Source of the DNA: Atopobiaceae bacterium
GTDB taxonomy: Bacteria; Actinomycetota; Coriobacteriia; Coriobacteriales; Atopobiaceae
Reading direction: 5' to 3'
Length of the DNA: 64,000 bases
NCBI GenBank assembly: GCA_015258485.1
Contig: JABZIF010000001.1
Coordinates: 1-64,000, forward strand
The notes beneath the pieces were generated by a model. It was given only the letters and a program-made list of their open reading frames with translations, was not told the origin of the DNA and ran no database searches. Below are positions 6,696 through 14,617 of this stretch, one piece after another; position 1 is the first letter of the stretch, and each line of letters starts with the position of its first letter. The position numbers and the translations under genes were made by a program.

Positions 6696-7148
6696 ATGGA
6701 TTTGAAGGAACCTGTAACCACTCAAGAGCAGCTCGACAAGATCGTGAAAGACAGGCTTGAAAGAGAGCGTGAAAAAGTCCGCTCTGAGTTCTCTGATTAT
6801 GAGGATTTAAAAGCCAAGGCTGCGAAACTTGACGAACTCGAAAAGAGCGGCTCCGAGGAGCTTAAAAAGGCACTCGCTGAGGTTGACAACCTTAAAGGTG
6901 AACTGCAAACACGTGATGAGAATGACAAATTGCAGAAGTTGCGCAAGCAAGTCGCTAAAGACACAGGGGTACCAGAAGACCTCATTCAGGGCGCAGACGA
7001 AAACAGCATGAAGTCATTCGCAGAAGCAGTAGCTGCGTTCGCTAAAAAGCCTTCTGCTCCAATTATTCCTGAATCAGGCACATCTACACAAGCTGGAGAA
7101 ACTTCAGCGCAAAAATTTGGGCAATTTATGTCCGAAACATTCAACTAA
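6696..7148 (+). CDS. phage capsid scaffold protein (DUF4355-like)
   Basis: A 150-residue protein dominated by a charged coiled coil (about residues 10-95, many E/K/L heptads), followed by a helical segment (VPEDLIQGADENSMKSFAEAVAAFAKK) and a flexible, Pro/Ser/Gly-rich tail. Scaffold proteins of Gram-positive siphophages have this build and sit just before the major capsid gene, as here (15 bp apart). It guides procapsid assembly and is lost from mature heads. A GAAAGGAAAG ribosome binding site precedes ATG 6696. Confidence 0.8.
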   Translation: MDLKEPVTTQEQLDKIVKDRLEREREKVRSEFSDYEDLKAKAAKLDELEKSGSEELKKALAEVDNLKGELQTRDENDKLQKLRKQVAKDTGVPEDLIQGADENSMKSFAEAVAAFAKKPSAPIIPESGTSTQAGETSAQKFGQFMSETFN

Positions 7149-7163
7149 TCGAAAGGATTAAAC

Positions 7164-8048
7164 ATGGCAAACGGTATTTTAACTACTTCCGCAACGCTTC
7201 CAGAAGACCTCTCTTCAGAGATTTTCGCAAACGTTCAGGAGCAGTCTGCAACTATGCAGCTTGCAACTCCAATTGAGCTTCCTGGACGAGGCATGACAGT
7301 TCCAGTTGTAACTGGTGACCCTGAGGCATCTTTTGTCAATGAGGGTGAAGAGATTAAAGTTTCTAATTCCACTCTCGCAGTTAAGGAAATGAAGCCTTAT
7401 AAGCTCTCTGTTATTGAGCTCTTCTCTAATGAGTTCAAGGACAACTATGAGGCTATCTTCGCTGAACTTCAGAACCGTCTTCCAGGCGCTATTGGTCGCA
7501 AAGTTGATGCTACTATCCTTTACGGCACTACCCCTGGTACTGGCTTCGATACTCTTGCAGATACTGATTCAGTAGATCTCTCTACTAAAGCTTATGACGG
7601 CTTTGTTGACGCTCTTGAAAAAGTAGCAACAGCCAATGGTGACCTTAATGGTTGGATTTTGTCTCCTAAGGCACGCACTCTGCTCCTTAAGGCAAAAGAT
7701 AACCAGCAACGTCCTCTCTTCATTACCAACCCAGCAGTTGAGGGTAAAGACGGCGGTTCTTCTGTTCTCGCTATCCCATCTCTCTTCTCTCGTGCTGCTT
7801 ATCAGGCAAAGGTTGCTTCTAAGACACCAGAACTTGTCGGTGTCGGCGGTGACTGGACTGGTGCTCGCTTTGGTCTTGTCAAAGACATTACCGTCTCTAT
7901 GGCTGACCAGGCAACAATTAATGCTGGTGGTACTCAAATGAACCTCTATCAGCGTGATATGTTTGCTCTTAAGTGCACCTTTATGTTCGGCTTTGTCGTA
8001 CGTGACAAGAAACAATTTGTCCGTCTCGCAAACGGCGCAGCTGCTTAA
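7164..8048 (+). CDS. major capsid protein (HK97 fold)
   Basis: A 294-residue protein after the scaffold gene. It shows the usual elements of HK97-fold capsids: an N-terminal LPEDLSSEIFANVQEQSATMQL region, the E-loop strand with VPVVTGDPEASFVNEGEEI, a spine helix (NEFKDNYEAIFAELQNRLPGAIGRKVDATIL), and a C-terminal FKDITVSM/ALKCTFMFGFVVRD beta segment. There is no sign of an N-terminal delta domain, consistent with a separate scaffold protein. It is the main shell protein and is preceded by a good GAAAGGA ribosome binding site. Confidence 0.9.
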   Translation: MANGILTTSATLPEDLSSEIFANVQEQSATMQLATPIELPGRGMTVPVVTGDPEASFVNEGEEIKVSNSTLAVKEMKPYKLSVIELFSNEFKDNYEAIFAELQNRLPGAIGRKVDATILYGTTPGTGFDTLADTDSVDLSTKAYDGFVDALEKVATANGDLNGWILSPKARTLLLKAKDNQQRPLFITNPAVEGKDGGSSVLAIPSLFSRAAYQAKVASKTPELVGVGGDWTGARFGLVKDITVSMADQATINAGGTQMNLYQRDMFALKCTFMFGFVVRDKKQFVRLANGAAA

Positions 8049-8063
8049 GCATAGGAGGCTTAT

Positions 8064-8483
8064 ATGGCAGAGACACAAACCTTTGCCACTAAGGCAGACT
8101 ATGAGGCTCGCTATGGGTCTGGCGCTCCGGAGAGGGTTGGGGTTCTTTTGCAAGATGCCTCAGCCCTCTTGCGCTCTAACTTTATTGCATACCACCAAAC
8201 AGCTTATAAGGCAGGTTTAAATCCACGCTTTGACGAGAATGCGTGTGCTGTTGTTTGCGCCATTGTTGCACGAGCTATAAACGTTCCCTCTGGATTTGAG
8301 GGAGCTTCTCAGTACAGTCAACAAGCTGGTGTTTATCAGTCAACGCTTACCTTTGCTAACCCAACAGCTGACCTCTACATAACACGCTCAGAGCGTGCTC
8401 GACTTGGTCTAAGTGGTATCCGTATTGGTTCAATTCAGCCTATGGGAAAGCAGGAGCACGAGGTGGCAGATGGCAGTTATTAA
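8064..8483 (+). CDS. head-tail connector protein (Gp15/Gp19-like adaptor)
   Basis: A 139-residue protein beginning with a FATKADYEARYG motif and a helix LLQDASALLRSNF, followed by a Cys/Ala-rich helix (ACAVVCAIVARAI). This is the pattern of Gp6/Gp15/Gp19-type adaptor proteins that attach below the portal. It lies right after the capsid gene with a strong AGGAGG site. It overlaps the next gene by 14 bp. It would close and extend the connector after packaging. Confidence 0.75.
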   Translation: MAETQTFATKADYEARYGSGAPERVGVLLQDASALLRSNFIAYHQTAYKAGLNPRFDENACAVVCAIVARAINVPSGFEGASQYSQQAGVYQSTLTFANPTADLYITRSERARLGLSGIRIGSIQPMGKQEHEVADGSY

Positions 8484-8808
8484 GGGCGTCCCAGTTAAGG
8501 TTATACGAGCCTCTGTAACTACTGACGAGCATGGCAATGAAATCCCAGATACTGAAACTTATGAGCAGGTGGACAATGTGCTTCCTGCTCCTGTCTCAAC
8601 TACTGACCTCTCGGAGAGCCGTCCAAACGGCGACAGAGTGGATATGATGTTTCATTTCCCAAAGACCTATAAACGTAGTCTTAGAGGAGCGTTTATCGAG
8701 TACAACAATGTGCGTTTTTCAGTAGTTGGAGACCCACAACCCTATCTTGATAGCTTGACGCCTCTTGATTGGGATAGACCTGTAGAGGCGGTGGTAGTTG
8801 ATGGCTAA
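8470..8808 (+). CDS. head closure / head-tail joining protein
   Basis: A 112-residue beta-rich protein starting MAVIKGVPVKVIRASV. ATG 8470 has a GAGGTGG ribosome binding site inside the end of the previous gene; an upstream in-frame start at 8413 is deep in that gene and is unlikely. A PTYKRSLRGAFIEYNNVRFSVVGDP-like pattern (FPKTYKRSL ... RFSVVGDPQPYLD) resembles head-closure (SPP1 gp16-like) stoppers. The role is inferred from order: second gene of the connector block. It overlaps the following gene by 8 bp. Confidence 0.65.
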   Translation: MAVIKGVPVKVIRASVTTDEHGNEIPDTETYEQVDNVLPAPVSTTDLSESRPNGDRVDMMFHFPKTYKRSLRGAFIEYNNVRFSVVGDPQPYLDSLTPLDWDRPVEAVVVDG

Positions 8809-9097
8809 TGATTTCATTGTTACCGACTTAAAGCCGTGTTTGCCTGGCATTCGTGAAGTGTTGCATGAAGCTGGTGTTGCTGAGATGTGTCTTGAGGCAG
8901 CTCAAATTTGCGCTGCTAAATGCAATGCTTTAACACCACAGCGATACCTTAATCGTGGAGCTCGATTTGACGCTAAATGGGTTAATCGTGGCTATACGGT
9001 TGCAGGTCTTGTGTACTGCTCTGGCTCTGAAAATGGCAAATGGGCGGGGCGGGCTAATGCGTATCTTAATATTCTCAAGAAAGGATGTAAGGGATGA
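8801..9097 (+). CDS. neck/tail-completion protein (HK97 gp10-like)
   Basis: A 98-residue protein, third in the connector block. The N-terminal helical region (CLPGIREVLHEAGVAEMCLEAAQICAAKCNAL) and the C-terminal part ending in NAYLNILKKGCKG fit HK97 gp10-type tail-completion proteins, which have a long helix followed by beta strands. ATG 8801 is preferred to the adjacent TTG 8798. It overlaps the next gene by 4 bp (ATGA). Unusually for the family it carries five or more cysteines. Confidence 0.55.
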   Translation: MANDFIVTDLKPCLPGIREVLHEAGVAEMCLEAAQICAAKCNALTPQRYLNRGARFDAKWVNRGYTVAGLVYCSGSENGKWAGRANAYLNILKKGCKG

Positions 9098-9444
9098 ACT
9101 ATGACGTCCTTTCCGAGCTTACTAAGTATATAAGCCAAAAGCTCAACGTTCCTGCCTCTACTCGTGTTCCCGCTCGTGAGCCTAAAGAGTTCATTACTCT
9201 TACTCGTACAGGCGGTAGTGCAACTATTGGCTGGGATACCGCAAACCTTGCAGTGCAAGCTTGGAGTGCCACAGATGCTGCTGCTTATAAGCTTGCTTTG
9301 GCAGTGAGACTTCTTCTGCTTGAGTGTTGGCAAGAGCTAGATAAGGTTATTAAAGTGGAAGTACAAAGTATTTATGACTTCCCAGACCCTGATTCAAAGA
9401 AATATCGATACCAATTAGACGTGTACGTGACTACACGCCTTTAG
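9094..9444 (+). CDS. tail terminator-like protein
   Basis: A 116-residue protein between the gp10-like gene and the tail tube. It shows a long helix pair flanking strands: MNYDVLSELTKYISQKL, FITLTRTGG, LAVQAWSATDAAAYKLALAVRLLL, then RYQLDVYVTTRL as a final strand. This alternation is characteristic of tail terminator proteins (lambda gpU / SPP1 gp17 type) that cap the tail tube and join it to the head. Assignment depends on position and predicted pattern. Confidence 0.6.
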   Translation: MNYDVLSELTKYISQKLNVPASTRVPAREPKEFITLTRTGGSATIGWDTANLAVQAWSATDAAAYKLALAVRLLLLECWQELDKVIKVEVQSIYDFPDPDSKKYRYQLDVYVTTRL

Positions 9445-9452
9445 GAGGAATT

Positions 9453-10106
9453 ATGGCTGATACAAATGCTATTTATAATTCAAATTACGTTGGCGCTGCA
9501 AAAGGCCGTCCTGGTGGCTATGCAGCTGTAGTTGACGCAAGTGTTGACATTAAATCTCTTCTTGATGTCAAGAAGACCATTAAGGATTTGATTGCTGCAA
9601 ATCCTGGCAAGATTAAGTCTTTAGGCTACATCTCAGAAGACGGCGTTGAGTTCTCTGTAGACCTCTCTTCAGATGACAAGAACGACTGGGCAGGAGATGT
9701 TATTAGCTCCTCAATTTCCAAGTATTCAGAGGCAGCAAAGGTTACATTCCTTGAGTCTGCTGAAACTGTTTTGAGAGTTATTTACGGTGATGACAACGTT
9801 AAGGTTGAGACAGACGGCTCTATTACTGTTCGCCATAACGCACGTTTTACCGCACCTCGCATCTACATTTTTGACGCTGTCATTAATGAGACTACGGTTA
9901 AGCGCTCTATTATCCCTGTTGGTCGTATTTATGAGCGTGATTCTGTCAAACAGACCAGTTCTGACTTCCTTGGCTACACCCCAACTATTAAGTGTATGCC
10001 GGCTGAGGTCTTTGATGGCGATACCTACCGTGATGTCTTCTATGACACTACAAAGGCTGCTGTAACTCCTACTGTAACCCCTGCAGCACCAAGCTCACAG
10101 CACTAA
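9453..10106 (+). CDS. major tail (tube) protein
   Basis: A 217-residue beta-rich protein starting MADTNAIYNSNYVGAAKGRPGGYAAV. The central part (GYISEDGVEFSVDLSSDD..., FLESAETVLRVIYGDDNV, ITVRHNARFTAPRIYIFDAV) matches the tube-protein pattern of long non-contractile tails: a beta sandwich that stacks into hexameric rings around the tape measure. The C-terminal VTPTVTPAAPSSQH tail is a short Pro/Thr linker with no extra domain. It is followed by the tail chaperone genes, the canonical order. Confidence 0.88.
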   Translation: MADTNAIYNSNYVGAAKGRPGGYAAVVDASVDIKSLLDVKKTIKDLIAANPGKIKSLGYISEDGVEFSVDLSSDDKNDWAGDVISSSISKYSEAAKVTFLESAETVLRVIYGDDNVKVETDGSITVRHNARFTAPRIYIFDAVINETTVKRSIIPVGRIYERDSVKQTSSDFLGYTPTIKCMPAEVFDGDTYRDVFYDTTKAAVTPTVTPAAPSSQH

Positions 10107-10128
10107 TTAGGTTTTGAAAGGATTCAAT

Positions 10129-10530
10129 ATGGATGTATCTAACATGTCTGCTGAACAGCTTAGAGAGCTTGCTGAACAAAAGGAAAAATCATATGCAAAT
10201 CTCGAGGCGAAGTATCTTGACTTTGCTCCTGAAAAACCAGAGCACGCTCCTTATGAACGTGTAATTGAATTTGAGGGTGAAGAGTATGTCGTTGATATGC
10301 GTCGTACTAAGTCTCGTGAGTTTATGCGCCATATGGCTCGTGTTAGTGATGCAGAGCAAAATAGCCCAGAAGCGCTTTCTCCTGTACTTGCTCTCTACGA
10401 CTATCTTTTTAGTGGCGATTGTGACAATCATGTTGTTGATGTTGTAACTAAAAAGCTTGGTTACGATGACGCAGAAGAGATCTTGCGTATTGAATCCGCT
10501 TTATTAGAAAAACTTGACGCAAAAAACTAG
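10129..10530 (+). CDS. tail assembly chaperone gpG-like
   Basis: A 133-residue acidic helical protein directly after the tail tube gene. ATG 10129 is chosen because GAAAGGA (10116-10122) precedes it; a TTG at 10114 would put the ribosome binding site inside the gene. The last codons GCA AAA AAC TAG contain the A AAA AAC slippery heptamer (10521-10527) used for -1 frameshifting. The normal product corresponds to lambda gpG; a fraction of ribosomes should make a gpG-T fusion by continuing into the frame at 10527-10904. Together they chaperone the tape measure protein. Confidence 0.85.
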   Translation: MDVSNMSAEQLRELAEQKEKSYANLEAKYLDFAPEKPEHAPYERVIEFEGEEYVVDMRRTKSREFMRHMARVSDAEQNSPEALSPVLALYDYLFSGDCDNHVVDVVTKKLGYDDAEEILRIESALLEKLDAKN

Positions 10531-10575
10531 CGCCGCTTGCCCACATTCTTTGCGATGACGAAAAGCGGGGCAAGC
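10521..10575 (+). promoter_or_regulatory. -1 programmed ribosomal frameshift signal (slippery site plus stem-loop)
   Basis: A AAA AAC at 10521-10527 is read in the gpG frame just before its stop. Seven bases later GCTTGCCC (10535-10542) can pair with GGGCAAGC (10568-10575), an 8-bp stem with a 25-nt loop. After slipping back one base, translation continues from CTA at 10527 without a stop to 10904. Confidence 0.88.
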
Positions 10576-10904
10576 TAGAGGCTGACTTCCAACAGTACTA
10601 TCAGCTTAAGGTGCAGACGCTCATTGATTCTTACGAGTTTGAGCGTCTGTATTTCTTAGTTATGAATCTTCCCAGAGATTCAAGAACAGTTTGTGACACA
10701 GACCCAAGAAACGACTGGTCTAATAGCGATTATTTGCTCGCTTTAGCGGTCGACAATCTCTCGTATTTGAGATATGAGCAAGCTGGTGGCAAAGGAAGAA
10801 AGCCTGACGCAGTTAAGCGTCCAGAACCTAAAACACAAACACATAAAAAGCACCTCAATGTATCTGAAAAGCGCATTGAGGAACTTCTATTTAATTCACG
10901 TTAG
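10527..10904 (+). CDS. tail assembly chaperone gpT extension (expressed as gpG-T by -1 frameshift)
   Basis: This frame has no start codon with a ribosome binding site but is open from the slippery site to 10904, giving a 125-residue extension beginning LAPLAHILCDDEKRGKL and ending in a basic region (KHLNVSEKRIEELLFNSR). It has the features of lambda gpT-like extensions: a first part rich in helix and a NLPRDSRTV/DWSNSDYLLALAVDNL core, then a charged tail. The fused product recruits and keeps the tape measure protein in an assembly-ready state. The tape measure gene begins 10 bp downstream. Confidence 0.85.
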   Translation, partial: LAPLAHILCDDEKRGKLEADFQQYYQLKVQTLIDSYEFERLYFLVMNLPRDSRTVCDTDPRNDWSNSDYLLALAVDNLSYLRYEQAGGKGRKPDAVKRPEPKTQTHKKHLNVSEKRIEELLFNSR

Positions 10905-10914
10905 GAGGTGAGAA

Positions 10915-13794
10915 ATGGCTGGAACAGTTGTAAGAGGCTCTGTTCTTCTTACTCCTAAATTCGATAACCTCGGAGCTAACGTAAAGCGTGCTTTGGGTAG
11001 TGGTTATAAATCAGCGGTATCTGTGCATGCGAGTGCTGGCAGAAACGCAGCAAAGGGCTACGCAAGTGGCTTTAGTGGTGCTACAGGCGCTATTATGGGC
11101 GTGGTATCAAGTGTGACCTCACGTGCCTTAGATGCTATTTCAGGATCTATTGCCTCAGCAGTAAATCGTGTTGATACGATTGCTAACTTTCCAAAGATTA
11201 TGCAATCAGTTGGCTACTCTGCAGATGATGCACGAGCAACTATTCAGCGTCTTTCAGACGGTATTGACGGACTTCCAACGTCTCTTGACGCTATTGTTGG
11301 TTCTGTACAAAAGATTGCACCTGTATCTGGTTCCCTTTCTACCGCAACGGATGTAGCTTTAGCATTTAACAACGCTCTTTTGGCTGGTGGTAAGAGCCAA
11401 GAGGTAATGAATTCTGCCTTTGAGCAGTATTCTCAAATGCTATCAACTGGCAAAGTTGATATGCAGTCTTGGAAGATTTTGGCACAAGCTATGCCAGGAC
11501 AGCTAAACCAGATTGCTAAAGCTCTTTTAGGTGCTAATGCAAACCAAGCAGACCTTTATAAAGCAATGCAAAATGGCACAATTACGTTTGACCAATTCAA
11601 CGCTGCAATTGTAAGCCTTAACAATGAGGGTCTTCCTGGGTATGCCTCATTTGCGGAACAAGCAAAGATTTCAACAGAATCAATTGGCACTGCTTGGACG
11701 AACGTACAAAATCGTATTAATAAGGCCGTTGCTAAGATTATTGACCATATCGGACAAGCTAATATTGCCAGTGCAATTAACAACTTTTCAAGTAGTTTTT
11801 CTGGTATCGCTGATACGGTAATTACCTACTTAGACCCAGTCATTTCTACGGTTGGTTCGTTTATGAACCAACTTCAAGATAATGGAGCAATCACTTCATT
11901 TGGTGATGCGCTAGGAGCGCTTAAAGATATTTTTGATACAACCATTGGTCTTATTGGTGATTTAATAACAACATTTACTGGCCTAGATAGCTCAGAAGAC
12001 GCCTCACGTAGTGCTGCTGATTTGCTTAAGTCTGCTATTGACGGTGTTAAGTCAGCTCTAGAATTTGCACGTGATGCCGTGCAGGGCTTAAGGGATAATC
12101 TTGCGACTGTTGCGCCTGTCATTGTTGGTGTTGCTACAGCACTAATTGCCTATGAGACGATTAAAGCGGTACGTTCAATAGCAGATGACTTTGGACTTTT
12201 AAAAAGTGCTGCTTCACTTGCCTTTGACGCTATCAAGGGCGGAGAAGGCGTCCTATCAACGCTTTCTATTTTTGGTGAACTTGTTGGCGAAGGTGGAGTA
12301 CTTGCAAGTATCTTCGGAACGATTTCAACGGCTATTAGCGGTGTTGGAACAAGTCTTTTAGCACTTGTAGGCTCTATTCCTGTATTTGGCTGGATTATTG
12401 TTGCTGTTACTGCAGTAGTTGCCGTATTTGTATGGCTTTGGAACACCAATGAAGACTTCAGAAATGCCGTAATCAATATCTGGAATGCTATTTGTAACGC
12501 TGTCAGTAGCGCTGTCGGTGCTATTGGAGAGTTTTTAGGCGGCGTTCTAAGCGGTATTGTTGAGGGCGCTAAAGGTATTTGGAGTGGCCTTACTGATGCT
12601 GTTACAAGTGCTTGGGGTGGTGTAGTTAACTTCTTTACCGTTGACTTGCCTAATACCTTTAACCAGTTTGTATCATTTTTATCTGGTATTCCTGCTGCAA
12701 TCGGAGCATTCTTTGAGGCACTGCCAGGGCGTATCTTATACGGTCTAACTTTTGCAATTGTATTTGTTGGATTATTCTTTGCGAGTATAGGTGCAAAAAT
12801 TGCTGAATTTGGAACAACAGCTGTACAACAACTTATTACGTTCTTTACTGTTGATATTCCAAATGCCATTTTAGGCTTTGTACAGTCTATTACTACATTT
12901 TTTACAGTAGATATTCCTAACGCCTTTACCCAATTTGTGACATTTGCACAAGAGTTACCTGGAAGAATTCAAGAAGTACTTACTGAGATGCTCGTTAACG
13001 TTGTTTTGTGGGCATTTAATATCTACACACAGGCAATTACTGCTGGCTCTAATTTCTTAAATGGTGTTATCCAATTCTTCTCGCAACTACCTGGTCAGAT
13101 TTGGTCGTGGCTTTCTAGTGTCATATCGTCTGTATCAAGCTTTGCTTCAAACATCCTCTCTCAAGCAATAGCAATTGGTAATGGCTTTTTAAGCGGTATC
13201 TCTAGTGGATTTAATTCAGCAATAAGCTTTATTAGTAGCATTCCAGGGCGCATTACTAGTTTCTTCGCTGGTTGTGGAAGTTGGCTTATTAACTCTGGTC
13301 GTGCACTTCTTGACGGCTTTGCGCAAGGTATTAGAAACGCTGTAAATACTGTTACAAGTGCTGCATCTGATGCACTTGGTGCTGTTCGCAAGCTCTTCCC
13401 ATTCTCTCCTGCAAAGAAGGGACCATTCTCAGGTCACGGCTATACAACCTATTCTGGTCGTGCTCTTATGCGTGACTTTGCAAAGGGAATAAAAGGTAGC
13501 TCTACGCTTGCTGAAACAGAGGCAATGAGCGCGCTTTCAAGCGTGCATGATGTCTTTAACAACGCTCGTCCTTTGAGCTTCTCAGCAGTTGCTGACGCTA
13601 ATGCAAATGGTATTTACCGTGCCGCTTTCGAGCTTGATTCAAGACAGCAACAAGCTAATGCAACAACGCTTAGAGACATTTACGAGTTTATGCGTAATGG
13701 CGAGCTCGGACAGGTTATTGATGAGAACTCTAACAACATTGGTGACCGTGACTTTGCTCGAGCGGTTCAAAAGGCGGTGAGGACGAATGCGTAA
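10915..13794 (+). CDS. tail tape measure protein
   Basis: A 959-residue protein, the longest of the tail block, preceded by AGGAGGTGAG. Residues up to about 280 form a TMP N-terminal domain (ANFPKIMQSVGYSADDARATIQRLSDGID and a following FNNALLAGGKSQEVMNSAFEQYSQML). Two or more strongly hydrophobic segments follow, near 500-550 (GTSLLALVGSIPVFGWIIVAV) and near 610-640. The phrase FFTVD(L/I)PN occurs three times around 575-665, each followed by a similar aromatic stretch, so the hydrophobic middle contains an internal repeat. The protein sets tail length and is ejected into the cell membrane. Its stop overlaps the Dit start by 8 bp. Confidence 0.93.
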   Translation: MAGTVVRGSVLLTPKFDNLGANVKRALGSGYKSAVSVHASAGRNAAKGYASGFSGATGAIMGVVSSVTSRALDAISGSIASAVNRVDTIANFPKIMQSVGYSADDARATIQRLSDGIDGLPTSLDAIVGSVQKIAPVSGSLSTATDVALAFNNALLAGGKSQEVMNSAFEQYSQMLSTGKVDMQSWKILAQAMPGQLNQIAKALLGANANQADLYKAMQNGTITFDQFNAAIVSLNNEGLPGYASFAEQAKISTESIGTAWTNVQNRINKAVAKIIDHIGQANIASAINNFSSSFSGIADTVITYLDPVISTVGSFMNQLQDNGAITSFGDALGALKDIFDTTIGLIGDLITTFTGLDSSEDASRSAADLLKSAIDGVKSALEFARDAVQGLRDNLATVAPVIVGVATALIAYETIKAVRSIADDFGLLKSAASLAFDAIKGGEGVLSTLSIFGELVGEGGVLASIFGTISTAISGVGTSLLALVGSIPVFGWIIVAVTAVVAVFVWLWNTNEDFRNAVINIWNAICNAVSSAVGAIGEFLGGVLSGIVEGAKGIWSGLTDAVTSAWGGVVNFFTVDLPNTFNQFVSFLSGIPAAIGAFFEALPGRILYGLTFAIVFVGLFFASIGAKIAEFGTTAVQQLITFFTVDIPNAILGFVQSITTFFTVDIPNAFTQFVTFAQELPGRIQEVLTEMLVNVVLWAFNIYTQAITAGSNFLNGVIQFFSQLPGQIWSWLSSVISSVSSFASNILSQAIAIGNGFLSGISSGFNSAISFISSIPGRITSFFAGCGSWLINSGRALLDGFAQGIRNAVNTVTSAASDALGAVRKLFPFSPAKKGPFSGHGYTTYSGRALMRDFAKGIKGSSTLAETEAMSALSSVHDVFNNARPLSFSAVADANANGIYRAAFELDSRQQQANATTLRDIYEFMRNGELGQVIDENSNNIGDRDFARAVQKAVRTNA

Positions 13795-14617
13795 GCTCAA
13801 ATACGTTTCTTCCCGTGGTAATATCTTTGAGCTTGATGTGCCAGAAGCCTCAATTGGTACTGGCACATCTCTTAGAGGTTACAAGCCTAGCTACACACTA
13901 GGAACACACTCTATATCTGGCATTACGTCAAACGCTCAAGAAGTTGCGTTAGACCTCTTTGTAGAGGGTCTTGAGCTTGCAGAAAAAATGTCTCAAGAGT
14001 TTGAGTTTGACTTCAATAGACAGCAACCTGGTGAGCTTGTATTTAATAATGAGTGGAGACAAAACGCCTACATCGCTAAGAGCGAAAACCAATCAGTCTT
14101 TCACGATCAGGCAAGCGTTACTCTAACCGTTATTCTTCTCGATGGAGCATGGCATAAAAGCCATGTGAAAAGTTTTGATATTGTGCGAGATGAAGCTCAA
14201 AGCGACTGGCTCAATCTGCCGACAAACGCACCCTACAACTTAGGTATTACAAGACCTCCTAAGTCACTCGAGATACAGGCACTCTCAGAGTGTCCCGTTA
14301 AATTTATCATCTATGGTGCAGCACTTCAGCCACGTATTGTGATTGGTGACAATACCTATTCATTTACGCTTACTGTTCCTGCTGGAGGCCGTCTTGTTGT
14401 TGACGGAACAAAGGCGAGAAAGTCAATCACGCTTGTAACCGAAACAGGAGATATCTCAGACCGTTTTGATGCAGGAAATCGTGGAAGCGGTAAAGGTAGC
14501 GGTAATTATTGCTTTGAACCACTTAAAACTGGCTATCAAAACATCTCATGGGACGGCACTTTTGGCTTTGATATTGAGTGGTGGGAAACAAGAGGAGGTC
14601 TTCCATGGAACTCCTAA
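13787..14617 (+). CDS. distal tail protein (Dit, SPP1 gp19.1-like)
   Basis: A 276-residue protein in the slot right after the tape measure gene. The N-terminal half (LKYVSSRGNIFELD, then TSLRGYKPSY...) and GELVFNNEWRQNAYIAKSE correspond to the beta domain of siphophage Dit proteins; the C-terminal half is a galectin-like domain with strands such as ARKSITLVTETGDI. It forms the hexameric ring linking the tail tube to the Tal/receptor-binding complex. It overlaps the next gene by 13 bp. Confidence 0.8.
   Translation: MRKLKYVSSRGNIFELDVPEASIGTGTSLRGYKPSYTLGTHSISGITSNAQEVALDLFVEGLELAEKMSQEFEFDFNRQQPGELVFNNEWRQNAYIAKSENQSVFHDQASVTLTVILLDGAWHKSHVKSFDIVRDEAQSDWLNLPTNAPYNLGITRPPKSLEIQALSECPVKFIIYGAALQPRIVIGDNTYSFTLTVPAGGRLVVDGTKARKSITLVTETGDISDRFDAGNRGSGKGSGNYCFEPLKTGYQNISWDGTFGFDIEWWETRGGLPWNS

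Noticed and set aside
7569..8153. Long reading frame on the - strand across the capsid gene
   Set aside because: Antisense shadow of the capsid gene; composition does not resemble a protein and there is no ribosome binding site.
10611..10904. Separate 97-aa gene starting at GTG 10611
   Set aside because: It has no ribosome binding site and the frame is open upstream to the slippery site; it is the gpT extension made by frameshifting.
12150..12869. 240-codon - strand frame inside the tape measure gene
   Set aside because: Antisense shadow in a low-complexity Ala/Ile/Thr-rich region; no start signal.
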